NCBI GenBank assembly: GCA_023614405.1
Contig: CM042690.1
Span: forward strand, 523,234,293-523,298,292
Origin: Avena insularis
Lineage: Eukaryota > Streptophyta > Magnoliopsida > Poales > Poaceae
Direction of reading: 5' to 3'
DNA length: 64,000 nucleotides
Each line of letters begins with the position of its first letter. Positions within the stretch are counted from its first letter, which is position 1. The notes below the pieces were generated by a model. That model searched no databases. It was not told where the DNA came from and saw only the letters and a list, made by a program, of their open reading frames with translations. Shown piece by piece: positions 46,013 to 58,232 of the stretch. The position numbers and the translations under genes were made by a program.

Positions 46013-48002
46013 ACTCCCCCAAGCTTAGACTTCGCTTGTCCCCAAGCGAAACTGAGCTCAATAAACATGGCCTCAGGTTTATGGAGTGAAGAGTCGATAA
46101 AAGAATACAGACAAGAAGCATCACATTCATCAAATACATAGATCATAATAGAAGACAACTCACTATTATATAACTCAACTTGCAATAAGTAAAGGAAACA
46201 CAATAAAGATACATAAAGTGAATCATAATTGTTAATGACAAACTTAGCTCTTGGTCGAAGAATAGTTGATAATTTGCTGGAGTTCACAAATAAATGGTTT
46301 TCAAAGGTAGCTTTCAAAGTAGTAAACATCAAGATAAGAGTAATGTGCTAAACAAGGAACATAAGAAACATGATTGAATAAATCATCATATGAATGAATG
46401 AAACACAACAACTCAAAATACTTGCTGAGATAGAAGGGAGTAGGTTTACTGACTCAACTAAAGAGTAAAAGAAAGGCCCTTCGCAGAGGGAAGAAGGGAT
46501 TGCAAGTCTCATAAAGAGCTCCCAAAAATTATGATACTTACTAGCTTTCAGCTCTCATTGCCCCTATCATAGGCATATTTAGGTGATTAAGGTTAAAGTG
46601 ATCAAATATGAGGATATGCATTGACAAGTTGTAAATTGAGAATCTCATGTCCCTTGAATACGAGGGCCGCTCTTCATGCTACTCAAGTTTAGTTACCGGT
46701 AAGTTCTTGTCATCGTAAGCATAGGTGTATCATTGAGAACCGCCAACGGGGTACCCCTTGCCTGATGATACGGAAGAATCCCCATATCAAAATGACAAGG
46801 CAAGCAGACAACAAGTATCTCAGCAATCTTCTTATTTACCATGGGAATATGGTGCTTTTTTCTCTCTTTCCTCTTTTCATAATATCTCTTTTTTTATTCT
46901 TTTTCTCAATCTCTATCTCTTTTTTTATAAGAAGAATGCTTCATAGATACTCGTTATGGTTACGCTGCAGGTTTCCACCATGTCAACATGGATTAGACCA
47001 TGCCAGTGCTTCTCTAACACACACACATAACTCCATGGACTTACAAGCTCCCCTTTCATTTCACACCGACGACATCCATAGACAAAAGAACATGATATCA
47101 ACTAGGTACAAAGTACAAGTGCAATGTTGAAAGCGTTCCCCATGACAGCATGGTTCTGCTAATTCACAACTTACAAAGCGCAAGCATATACGCAACATAG
47201 GTGAGCACAATGGTTCAAGTTTATTAAGTGCAAGAAAGTAAAGTGTGCCATCAAGTTCATGAGAGCTTTAATCACTAATTTTCACATAACAAGTTTAATT
47301 TGGGAGGTAGATAAAATAAGAATTTACTTGGAATAGCAATAATGCTACTAGGTAGGTAGGGTGGACACAAATGGCAAAGGTTTTGGTTTTAAGGAGGTGG
47401 ATGCACGAGAAGAATACCCTCTCAGTACAGGTTTTTGGCTAGCAAGGCTGGGTAGCAAGTATAAGAGTTGAAGGAAACAAACAAACATACAAGTGATAAA
47501 GGCAAACATGCAATCTTCCTTGGAAGCACAAAAGATCTTAACTAGAGAATACTAGACTTATGAGCAAATCAAGAAAGAAAGATGATGAAATTATTTTTCT
47601 TTAGAGTACTTCTATCTTTTTCATTCAACTCTCAAAAATAGTGTTTCTACTGACCGAGCCAGGTTTGCCAAAACCAACTAAATTAACTCAATGATCCCAA
47701 AGTGATACCAATACTAACAACAAGATCAATCATATAACCACGAATTGAAAACTAATATAAGCTATGCAAAAGAGTGAATGATAGAACTTCTCATTAATAT
47801 TTCATAACGGAAACTCACACCAAGGGATACATATCTAACGAGAGAGGGGACACTTCCATAATGCAAACCATACTACATAATAACTCCTCTATTCATGATA
47901 TGACTCTACTAAAAAGGTAAAAAGATAGAAGATAGTGATGTGATACCGCGACACTCCCCCAAGCTTGGAACAAACCAAGGGGATGCCAAACCTGATGACG
48001 AA
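46013..48002 (-). other. non-coding 3' interior of element B
   Basis: About 2 kb between the accessory ORF and the 3' LTR. It is a close paralogue of 42,437-44,355 and lacks any frame with pol similarity. A C/T-rich run lies at about 46,855-46,925. Confidence 0.75.
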
Positions 48003-48469
48003 TTACTCCTTTGGTGGTGGTGGTATCCTCTCGATGAGTGTCTTGACCAATTTCCCCAAGTCCTCAATCTCGAAGGTGAGATTACGAATCAGTTGTGAGT
48101 TTTGCTCAATGCGGCTCATGATCACGTCATGTTGAGAATTCCAGCTCTTGCTATTCTTTCTCCGTTCTTCCCTCTTGGAGTCTTCTTTTCCTACATGGTT
48201 ATGGATAAAGGTATGGAAGGGATTCTTGGTGTGTGGAGGAAGTGACCGTGGAGCCAAACTATGACGGGGAGCTTTCCCCGATGCATCCGCATCAAGATCC
48301 TTCTAACCCTGGCAGGTTTCATCACCACTCCAATGCTTGCAATGGTAGTGCTGGTATGCGGATGTTGGCCTTGCTCCTCTTCACCTTCACTCTTGATCTC
48401 CTTGTCCTTCCCGGGGTCTTGGAGATCCTCCTCCATAGGCTTCTTCCCTTTATCCTTGGCGGACACCAT
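48003..48469 (-). pseudogene. accessory protein of element B (basic/acidic, coiled-coil C-terminus)
   Basis: ATG at 48,469: MVSAKDKGKKPMEEDLQDPGK, then an acidic Glu-rich stretch and TSTTIASIGVVMKPAR. A frameshift near 48,240 is followed by HTKNPFHTFIHNHVGKED, a Lys/Arg-rich linker, and the coiled coil SRIEQNSQLIRNLTFEIEDL ending IPPPPKE at 48,003. Total length would be about 155 residues. Element A carries the same protein (MVSANDKGKGP...). Function unknown; nucleic-acid binding or Gag partner is only a guess from its charge. Confidence 0.7.
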
Positions 48470-49636
48470 GGTGCTTCTAAACCTTCAAAGAGTATGTCCT
48501 GGCAGAAACAGATCGAAACAAAAACACGACGAAAACATGATATACGAACCTCGGGGGATCTGGGGGGTTATATATTACGAAGTTTCATATCAAAAGGAAG
48601 GTACTGGGAGAAAATGAGTCGGAGGCGGAGTCCGGGGTGGGCTCACCACCTGGTGGCGCGACCAGGGGAGGGCCCACGCCACAGGGTGGTGTGAGCCACC
48701 CTGACTCCGTTTCCGTCCCTTTTTCGCTTCATAGCTTTCCTTATTGACTGAAAACTGTAAAAATATAGTTGGATAGTATTTTTGTGGAACTTTTCTTACC
48801 AGAATTGTTACCTATTTGAAAACAGACTCTGCAGGTCTCTGAATTTGTTATCTAGTAGATTCTTTCGGAGTCACCACTTGAATAACATCACTATCTTCAT
48901 CTTCATACACTTATTACTTGAGTCATAAAACCCTTCTCTTCCTTATTACACTATTGTCTCCACTTCCTGGAAATTTCTTTCACACAAAACTTCACACAAT
49001 TCTCATTAGCAACATTAGTTATAAGTGAAGTGATAAAACCTTTTGAGTACAACTTCAACTGAAAACCATCAAAACATAAGCTAATGTAGCAACTCCTTCC
49101 GAAAACCCAAAAATAATTCAAAAAGGAAATCGAATAAAGAAGCAAATGCAAGAGTGGCAAAATCTGTCAAAACAGACCAGCAGGTAAAGATCAATTTTTT
49201 GGAAATCTTCTGTTGCTCAAATCAAAAAGTGCAAAACTAACGAAAGTTAAATAACAACCTGGGGCAGAAACACAAACAATTACAGCTCAATCCGACATAC
49301 AGAGATCTCTCATGAATTTTTACGGTGAAGCACAAAATTCTGTTTCGGGACAGCAACTTCCCAAATATTACTTCTCTCTCATTAGAGGTTGATATTGACA
49401 CAAAAATCAAACAAAACGGATAAGGAGGGTTATTACCGAAGTAATAACTTCCAAGACTCAAATAAACAAAAAAAAACTGACAGCAAAAACAAATTGGGTT
49501 GTCTCCCAAAAAGCTCTTTCTTTAAAGCCATTACGATGGGCATTATAATTTTGAAGATGCTCACATAGGAATATGAATTGAAGTGAAAGAGAGCATTAAG
49601 AAGAAAAAATACACACATTTAAGTCTAACCCACTTC
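48470..49636 (-). other. non-coding region between gag-like and accessory ORFs of element B
   Basis: AT-rich, no supported frame. It includes a GC-rich patch near 48,620-48,710, shared with 53,160-53,270 in element A. Confidence 0.65.
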
Positions 49637-51006
49637 CTATGCAAGGTAATTTTGCAAACAAACAAGTTTTTGAAACCAGAGGCAACTTGCATAAGAAGGC
49701 AAAAGAAGTGCAACAAAAAAAACTTTCGGCATGAAACGAGGGAACTCGATATTATTGAGATGCATATGAACACTTTTCCCTCTCTCATAGTAACTTTTAG
49801 TATCATGCATAAACTTAACAATATAGCTATCACAAGTACCATCATAGCAATGATCACTTATTCTAACAGAAAACACAGGAATACTAACTCTCATAGCACT
49901 ACTTTGTGAAACAATATTAGAGGTATCCTTACAAAGGATAGTGTGTCCCTCTTCTTCATACTTAGTGACAAAGTCTTTCACATTTGCTATTATAGGTTCA
50001 TCAACCATTTGTTTATCAGGTTCAATAGCTTTACTTGTACTTTCATTAACCATACTAGCTATCATAGAATGTTCCTTTACCTTAACTGGAAAAGGCATTT
50101 TCTCAATATAAGGTTCAGGTAAAACATGATTAGCAGTATAAACTTCAGTATTTCTTGCAGGAACACTCTTAGCAATATCTTTATAAGGTTCATGATACTT
50201 ATTCCACTTCTTTTTAGGCACTTCAATATAGGAAGAAAAAGCCTTAAAATAAGAAGAAATAGCTTGAGAGTCTAGACCATAAGTATTTTTAATATTTTGA
50301 AAGTCATCAGTTCCCATAAAAGATTCAATGCATTCATAATCATAATTTATACCTAACTTTCTACCTTTGTCATCCTCCCAAGCTTCAGCATTATCTTAAA
50401 TACGGTCCAAAAGATCCCATTAGCTTCTTCTTTCATGCGAGTGAATGATCCAGCAGAAGAAGCATCGAATAAATCTTTATCATGTAGAGGGAGCATTGCA
50501 TAAAAGTTATTGATAATAATATTGTTGGGGAGCTCATGAATGGGACATTTGAGCATTAGTAACTTCAATCTCCCCCAAGCTTGAGTTGTACTCTCTCCAT
50601 CAAGAGGCCAAAAGTTGTATATTTGATTCCGATCTTTATGAATCTCACTAGGAGGATAAAACTTTGAATAAAAGAGAGGCACTATTTCCTCCCATTCCAG
50701 AGCTTGACCATTCTTCAGCAGCTTATACCAGTCTGCAGCTCTTCCTTTTAGTGATAATGAGAATAACTTCTTCTTAACTTGATCTGTAGTAATACCTGCA
50801 CACTTGAACAACCCACATAATTCGTGTATAAAGAGTAAATGATCACCAGGATGGACAGTTCCATCCCCAACATAGTAGTTATCCATAACACGATCAATAA
50901 TTCTTGTAGGTATTTTGAAAACATCATTCTCAGCAGGTGGTGGCTTATCTACTACCTTAGAAGTGGTAGTAGCATTACCAAATAAGAAACTCAGTGAATT
51001 ATCCAT
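49637..51006 (-). pseudogene. Gag-like protein of element B, frameshifted
   Basis: ATG at 51,006 (MDNSLSFLFGN). The first frame, ending at 50,353, has the retrotransposon gag core: GDHLLFIHELCGLFKCAGITTDQVKKKL, SLKGRAADWYKLL, WEEIVPLFYSKFYPP and AWGRLKLLMLKCP. A frameshift or stop near 50,395-50,350 splits it from the second frame (50,317-49,637; SSYIEVPKKKWNKYHEPYKDI, PEPYIEKMPFPVKVKEHS). No zinc knuckle or protease follows. The protein would assemble particles for this element or a partner family. Confidence 0.85.
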
Positions 51007-51091
51007 AACGAAAATAAAGCAACTAACAGAAGTAAACAATACTCACAGTAGAAGTTTCCTTTACCAGTTCCACTCTCCAATAGCGCTTCAC

Positions 51092-51109
51092 TCCCCAGCA
51101 ACGGCGCCA
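51092..51109 (-). promoter_or_regulatory. primer-binding site of element B (tRNA-Asp type)
   Basis: TGGCGCCGTTGCTGGGGA on minus, 11 bases inside the 5' LTR. It differs by one base from the TGGCGCCGTTGCCGGGG typical of Athila elements. Confidence 0.85.
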
Positions 51110-51120
51110 GAAAATAGCCT

Positions 51121-52636
51121 TAATGACCCACAAGTATAGGGAGTGTATCGCAGTATTTTCGATAAGTAAGACTGTCGAACCCAACGAGGAGCAGAGGGTA
51201 CTGGCTAGTGGTATGGATCAGGAATTCTCTGCAAATACTTAGCAAACGGATTTTTAGGTTTTTTTGATAAAGTAAGTAAACAAAGTACGAGCAAATAAAA
51301 GACAGTAGGAATAAATGCAGCAAGTGGCCCAATCCTTTATGCAACAAAGGACAAGCCGGTTGTATTACTTAAGATGACCAAACGTTCTCGAGGGCACATG
51401 GGAAGACTGTCAAGTGCTTTCGCTTCATATAGTTGATTAATCTTCTCTAGCTTGCTAAGTGTTGTGTGGGTGAACCTGTGCTAATGTACCGCCCCATCCA
51501 AGACTAATACGTACTTGTGATTATACCATTGCAAACATCCGTAAGTACAAGAAAGTAAATAAGGTAGAGACCTAACCATAGCTTTAAACTCTAAGACCCT
51601 TACGTCCCTTGTGCAATGGTTTCCTAACGGGGGTTCAGGTTTCTGTCACTCCGGCAACCCCTACGATTAGTAGACAAATACACAATACATTCCCCTAGGC
51701 CCATATAGGTGAAGTGTCATGTAGTCGACGTTCACATGACACCACTAGAAGAAGTACACCACAACTTAAATATCAAACTACTGAATCTTGCTCAACACAA
51801 CTCCACTACTAACAACATGACTTCTCCCATGTCCTCAAGAACAAAACAAACTACTCACAAGACATCATATGGATCATGATCAGAGATGGAATAATGATGT
51901 ATAACAATCTGAACATAAACAATAATTCAATGGTTCACTCAATAGCATCAACTACAAAGAGTAATCAACACCGGGAAAGTTTCCCCTATGAACTAATGCA
52001 AGATCCAACACAATTGTTACAGCAATATGGAGATGGTGATGAGGGTGATGATGGTGATGATGATGGTGGTGATAATGATGATGATCCCGATGAAGTCCAG
52101 CTTGATAGTGGTGTTGATGGAGACGATCTCCCCTCTCCGGGAAGGAATTCCCCCAGCAAAAATCTGTCTGCCGGAGAGATCTTTCTCTCTCGGTGTTTTC
52201 CGCCTCGCAGAGGCGGTGGAATCTTTCTGTGGTCGCTCCCCGAGTCTTAGGGTTTTGGGAGGATGATATATGCCAGAGGAGAGAGCTAGAGGTGCTCCAG
52301 GGCGGCCACACCACCTACTGGCGCGGCCTAGGATTGCCCGCGCCAAGGGGTGGTGTGGGCCCCCTGTGGCCCATCTCCACTCCGTCTTCTGGCATCCTTA
52401 GTCTTCTGGAAAAATAGGATTTTCCGTATATTTTCCCGGATTTTCCGATCTTCGCGAATTTTGCCTCCAAACAGGACCTTTTCCATCAGAATCCTGACTA
52501 CATCGGTCCATGCTCCAAAAGTCATCAACCATGCAAAAACAGATGAAATAACATAAGTACCACCTCTCAATATGAAATATATCAATGAATAATAGTGAAT
52601 TAAGACATAGAATAGTGATGCAAAATGGAAGTGTCA
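51121..52636 (-). repeat. 5' LTR of element B, 1,516 bp
   Basis: The partner of 44,509-46,012. The terminal TG is changed to TA at 51,121 (plus). The other end, GGAAGTGTCA, has also drifted from GGACGTATCA. Confidence 0.9.
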
Positions 52637-52641
52637 CGATT

Positions 52642-53025
52642 CTTTCCCCACTCTTCCTCCTTGAAGTATTCTTTTCCTGCATGGTTAGAACGAGGCATGT
52701 CCCAATTGGAGGATAATTTTTCCTAGGGCATATTTTGGAATTGATGCTCATGTATAAGGGTATGGAAGGGATTCTTGGTGCGTGGAGAAGGTGACCGTGA
52801 ATCCAAGCAATGCCGCGGAGTCTTCCCTCTAGTGGACATCCGTGCAGTCCTCTTGAACTTAGCGGGCTTTGCCACCACTCCCATGCTTGCAATGGTGGTG
52901 CTGGTGTGTAGATCCTGGTCTTCCTTCCCCTCCTCTTCAACTTCACTCTCGATATCCTCCCCCTGCTCAAGGTCTTGGAGATCATCTTCCACAGGCCCCT
53001 TGCCTTTATCGTTGGCGGAGACCAT
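52642..53025 (-). pseudogene. accessory protein of element A, N-terminal part, interrupted by element B
   Basis: ATG at 53,025: MVSANDKGKGPVEDDLQDLEQ, an acidic tract (about residues 22-38), TSTTIASMGVVAKPAKF, then SRSPSPRTKNPFHTLIHEH. A frameshift near 52,735 leads to NHAGKEYFKEEEWGKNR, directly at the insertion site of B. The rest is at 44,356-44,508. Similarity to the B copy extends over the whole protein, so this is a shared gene of the family. Confidence 0.72.
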
Positions 53026-54165
53026 TTTTCCTCTAATCTTTTAAGAATAGTTCCTGACAGAAACAGATCGAAGTAGAAACACAATGAGAACACGATATAT
53101 AAACCTCGAGGGACCTGGGGGATTATATATTACGAAGTTTAACAACAAAAGGAAGGTACTGGGAGAAAATGGGTGGGAGACGGGCTCCGGGGTGGTCACA
53201 GCCCCTGCTGGCGCGCCCAGGTGGGCCCACGCCACGGGGTGGTGTGAGCCACTCGGGCTCCGTTTCCGTCCCTCTTTCTACTCATTGCTTTCCATGTTAG
53301 ATAAAAACTACAAAAATATAAATTGACAGATTTTTCGCTGACCTTTTCTTACCAGAACTATTACCTATTCGAAAACGGACTCTGCAGGTCTCTGAATTTG
53401 GTTTTTGATAAATTTTTCCGGGGTTACCATTTGGATACCATCAATATCTTCATCTTCATATATATATATATTGCTTTAGTCATTTAACCATTCACCATCT
53501 TATTACACCATTTTCTCCTACAACTTGGAAATTTCTTTCACACAAAACTTCACACAATTCTCATTAGCAACATTAGTGCAAGCGAGGTAATAAACCTTTT
53601 AAGTTCAATATAAACTAAAATCCATCAAAACATAAGCTAGTGTAGCAACTCCTTCTGAAAGCCCAAAAAGGAATTCAAAGAGGAAATCGATATAAGAAGC
53701 AAATGCAAGAGTAGCAAAAATCTGTCAAAACAGACCAGCAGGTAAAGATCAATTTTTCGAAAATCCTCTGATGCTCAAAACAAAAAGTGCAAAACTAACG
53801 AGAGTTAATTAATAATCTGGGGCATGCACACAAAAAATTATAGATCAGTACGACGTTCTGGGATTTTTTACGATTTTTTTACGGTGAAGCACAAAAATCT
53901 GTTTCGGGACAACAACTTCCCCAAATATTACTTCTCTCTCATTAGAGGTTGATCTTGACACAAAAACTAAACAAAAATGATAAGGACAGGCTATTGCAGA
54001 AGCAATAACTTCCAAGACTCAAATAACCAAAAACAAATTGAAAGCAAAAATACACATGTTTAAGTCTAACCCACTTCCTATGCAAGGGAATTTTGTAAGA
54101 AAATAAATTGTTGAAACTAGAGGTTGCTAGCATAGGAAGGCAAAACAAGTGCAGCATAAAGACTT
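53026..54165 (-). other. non-coding region of element A between accessory and gag-like ORFs
   Basis: Paralogue of 48,470-49,636. AT-rich, with a short (AT)n run near 53,459-53,471. No supported gene. Confidence 0.65.
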
Positions 54166-55463
54166 TCAGCATAAAGCGAGGGAACTTAATATTATTGAGA
54201 TGCATAAGAATTTTTTCCCTCTCCCATAATAACTTTCAGTATCATGCATAAATTTAACGATATAACTATCACACGAACCATTGTAGTAATGATCACTTAT
54301 TCTAACAGAAAACACAAGGACACTAGCTCTCATAACACTACTTTGTGAAACAATATTAGAAGTATCCTTACAGAGGATAGTGTGTCCATCTTCTACATAT
54401 TTAGTGACAAAGTCTTTCACATTTGCTCTATAGGGTCAACAGCTATTTGTTCATCAGGTTCAACAGCTTTATTTGTACTTTCATTTACCATACTAGCTAT
54501 CGTAGAATGTTCCTTGATCTTAACTGGGAAAGGCATTTTCTCAATGTAAGGTTCATGTAAAATATGATTAACAGTATAAACTTCCGTATCTCTTGCAGGA
54601 ACACAATTAACAAAATCTTTATATGGCTCATGATACTTATTCCATTTCTTTTTAGGAATTTCAATATAAGAAGCAAAAGCCTTAAAATAATTTGCAATAC
54701 TTTGAGAATCGAGACCATAAGCATTACTAATATTACGAAAGTCATCAGTTCCCATAAAAGATTTAATGCATTCATAATCATAATTTATACCTGACTCTCT
54801 TCCTTTATCATTTTCCCATGCTTCAGTGTTGTCTTGAATATGGTCTAGAAGATCCCATTTAGCTTCTTCTTCCATGCGTGTAAATGTTCCAGCACAAGAA
54901 GCATCCAATAGATCCTTATCATGAAGAGAAAGTCTTGCATAAAAGTTATTGATAATAATATTGTTAGGGAGCTCATGAATAGGACATTTGAGCATTAGTA
55001 ACTTCAATCTCCCCCAAGCTTGAGATGTACTCTCTCCATCAAGAGGCCAAAAGTTGTATATTTGATTCCGATCTTTATGAATCTCACTAGGAGGATAAAA
55101 TTTTGAATAAAATAGAGGTACTACTTCCTCCCATTCAAGAGCTTGACCATTCTTCAACAGCTTGTACCATTCTTCAGCTCTTCCTTTTAGTGATAATGAG
55201 AGTAACTTCTTCTTGACTTGATCTGTTCTAATACCTGCACACTTGAACAACCCGCATAATTCGTGTATAAAGAGCAAATGATCACCGGGATGGACAGTTC
55301 CATCTCCAAAATAGTAGTTATCCATAACACGATCAATAATTCTTGTAGATATTTTAAAAGTATCATTTTTAGGAGGTGGAGGTTCATCTACTACCTTAGC
55401 AGTGGTAGTAGCATTACGAAATAAGAAACTAAGTGAATTATCATATTGAAATAAAGTAACTAA
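54166..55463 (-). pseudogene. Gag-like protein of element A
   Basis: This frame is longer and better kept than in B: continuous from about 55,463 to 54,417, then shifted into 54,420-54,166 (YIVKFMHDTESYYG). Gag core motifs are as in B (FIHELCGLFKCAGIRTDQVKKKL, WEEVVPLFYSKFYPP). The ATG used in B is lost here: the same site reads TAT-GAT instead of ATG-GAT, so the frame is open further upstream only through non-ATG codons in the PBS region. Translation would need another start. Confidence 0.83.
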
Positions 55464-55528
55464 CAGAAATAAACAATACTCATAGTAGAAGTTTCCTTTA
55501 CTAGTTCCACTCTCCAATAGCGCTTCAC

Positions 55529-55545
55529 TCCCCGGCAACGGTGCC
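55529..55545 (-). promoter_or_regulatory. primer-binding site of element A (tRNA-Asp type)
   Basis: TGGCACCGTTGCCGGGG on minus; one base differs from the Athila-type TGGCGCCGTTGCCGGGG. Confidence 0.85.
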
Positions 55546-55557
55546 AGAAAATAGTCT

Positions 55558-56436
55558 TAATGACCCACAAGTATAGGGGGTGTATCGCAGTATTTTCGAT
55601 AAGTAAGAGTGTCGAACCCAACGAGGAGTAGAAGGTGTTGGCGAGTGGCTTGGATCAGGAATTCTCTGTAAATACTTAGCAAATGGATTTTTAGGGGTTT
55701 TTGATAATGCAGATAAACAAAATGCGAGTAAATAAAAGACAATGATAATAGATGTAGGAAGTGGCCCAATCCTTTCTTTAGCAAAGGATAAGCCGGTTGT
55801 ATTGCTTAAGATGACCAAACGTTCTCGAGGACACACAAGAATATGGTCAAGTGCTTTCGCTTCATATAGTTGATTAATCTTCTTTAGTTTGATAAGTGTT
55901 GTGTGGGTGAACCTGTGCTAATGTACTGACCTTCCTAGGACTAATACATACTTGTGATTATACCCCTTGCAAGCATCCTCAAGTACAAGAAAGTAATTAA
56001 GATAAAAACCTAACCACAGCTTTAAACTCTAAGATCCTACACTCCCTTGTGCAAAGGTTTCCTAACGGGGGTTTAGGTTTCTGTCACTCCGGCAACCCCT
56101 ACGATTAGTAGACAAATACACAATGCATTCCCCTAGGCCCATAAAGGTGAAATGTCATGTAGTCGAAGTTCACATGACACCACTAGAAGAATAATACCAC
56201 AACTTAAATAACAAACTATTGAATCTTTTTCAACACAATTCCACTACACATGACTTCTCCCATGTACTCAAGAACTAAAAGAACTACTCACGAGGCATCA
56301 TATGGATCAAGATCAGAGATGAAATAATGATAAGTAACAATCTGATCATCACAATGATTCAATGGTTCCACTCAATAGCATCAACTACAACAAGTAATCA
56401 ACACCGAGAAAGTTTCCCCTAAGAACTATGCAAGAT
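55558..56436 (-). repeat. 5' LTR of element A, truncated (879 bp)
   Basis: It matches 41,284-42,170 of the 3' LTR up to ATGCAAGAT. It then stops abruptly and Copia internal sequence follows. The promoter half of the LTR is gone, so A cannot be transcribed from its own 5' LTR. Confidence 0.87.
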
Positions 56437-57104
56437 ACAGATATGTCATATGCTCTAAATGTTATGTCCATATATACCAGAATGATTCATAATATGATCA
56501 TTGGACAACAATAAGGGTATTTTTATTATCTTTGGGAGAACTAAGAATATATTTATGTAGAGGTGACAAATAGTTCATTGTAAAATGTTACATTCATACT
56601 AGTTTTTCACAAGATACAAATTAAATTTATCTTAATTTAAACTATGGGTGGCACAATTTAATGGAAAGGAGGTTCCATGGTGGATTTGGATGAGTTTCAA
56701 AGTTAGTACATTGTGACGGATACTACAACAAAAGGCTAAGTATATGACTGCTATAGTAGCAGCAAAGGATCGCATTTATGTTAAGTAGTTTGTTATGAAA
56801 CTAGGTGTGGTTCACAGTGGGATAATACTATGAAGATATATTGTACGTCAATTATATCAAAATATTTTAACCCAAAGGAACTAAAGGTCTCACCAAATGA
56901 CTAAATTTATATAATGTCATCTCATTAGAGAATGAGTGATGCGTAGAGACGCAAAGACATGCAAATACACACGGACCAGAAAGTGTCAGATCCGGAGATT
57001 ATTTTAACCACTAGCAAATGCGTATATACAACACCAGAAAACCATAGGTGTTGAATGCACAAGTTTTTCAAACTAGATTATTGACTCTATTGCAAGTGGG
57101 AGAC
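56437..57104 (+). other. 3' internal remnant of the Copia-type element with polypurine tract
   Basis: AT-rich DNA with several stop-filled frames, resembling decayed pol end and 3' UTR. It ends in GCAAGTGGGAGAC (57,092-57,104), the common Copia polypurine tract. Confidence 0.65.
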
Positions 57105-58216
57105 TAAAGGGGATATACCCAAGAGGCAATAATAAAGTGGTTATTATATTATTTCCTATTTATAATAAATGTTTATTTTGCATGCTATAATTGTGTTAAT
57201 TGGAAACGTTAATACATGTGAGTTTAATAAACAAATAAAGGGTTCCTAGTTATTCCTCTCATATAAACTAGCTCGTTGATTAACAAGATGATCAAGGTTT
57301 CCTGATCATGGACATTGAATGTTGTTAATAAAGAGGTCACAACATTGGTTGATTGGTGTGATGAAATTCATCTGAAGAATAGCAATATGATCAAAGTCAT
57401 TGTGTTAAAATTGTTATGACATCATATGAAGTAACTTTAGTCCTTGGACCATGAGATCATGTCAATCACTAACACCGGAAGAGTAACTTGATAACATCAA
57501 ATGTGTTATGTAGAGGCTCATGGATCATGACTGGGATTTGTCCATCCAGATGATGGAGAGATATACTCTGGATCCTCTCGGAGATATCACATTGATGTAA
57601 CTTGCAAGCAAGTGATAAGATCACTAGAATGTTATATCAAGGGAACAAGAAAAGAGTACTTGTCGGTAACAAGATCAAACTAGGTATGGGGATACCGATG
57701 ATCGAATCTTGGACATGTAATATATCATGAGGCAAAGGAATTTAGTTATGACGTTAAAGGTTCACACGATCACTAGAGTCATTGTTGAATGTGTGGGAGT
57801 CAGTACGGATCTCGAGGTCCCGCTACTGATTATTTATCGGAGAGGGGTCTCGATAATATCTGCATTATTCGTGAACCATAGGGTGACACACTTAAGGGAT
57901 ACCGACACCATTTGGAGCAAATAAGAAACCAGAGAAAGATTATGAAAGTGCTGGAATTGTTTCGATGGACAACGGAATTGTTTCGGGTGAAATTGCTGAA
58001 ATTGGTTCTGCATGGGGTATCGAAATGTTGCAAGGTTTTTATGTGAATGTTTGTTAATTAAATCAATTAAGAAAATTCTGAATAAAATAAATAAAAGTGT
58101 TTTATTTAAAGAGAAAAATGCATTTAATTTAGTGGACATTAAATGCAAGTGAATGGAGTTGAAATTTATGTGAGTGAACTTAGTGAAAGCTCCAACCACA
58201 TGAACTATATTTAGTT

Positions 58217-58232
58217 GTGCGCCTTGGTGCAC
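58217..58232 (-). other. Helitron 3' hairpin
   Basis: GTGCGCC, TT, GGTGCAC on plus: a 7-bp stem with one G-T pair, 12 nt from the element end. It is the usual position for the Helitron terminator hairpin. Confidence 0.8.

Larger units (their letters stand above)
44509..52636 (-). mobile_element. Athila-type non-autonomous gypsy element B, complete (8.1 kb)
   Basis: CGATT duplications bound two LTRs of about 1.5 kb. The interior (46,013-51,120) runs on minus as PBS, gag-like ORF, accessory ORF, long non-coding 3' region and polypurine tract. No polymerase domains are present. Element A has the same plan, so the missing pol is a family trait, not a private deletion. Mobility must have depended on an autonomous partner. 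Confidence 0.92.
41284..56436 (-). mobile_element. Athila-type non-autonomous gypsy element A
   Basis: 3' LTR 41,284-42,436, interior 42,437-44,508 plus 52,642-55,557, and 5' LTR 55,558-56,436 (truncated). The PBS resembles the tRNA-Asp site used by Athila elements. It encodes a Gag-like protein and a small accessory protein, and no polymerase anywhere in ~5.0 kb of interior. The LTR pair shares CTGACCTTCCTAGGACTAATAC, which separates it from element B (CCGCCCCATCCAAGACTAATAC). Element B is inserted in its accessory ORF. Confidence 0.88.
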
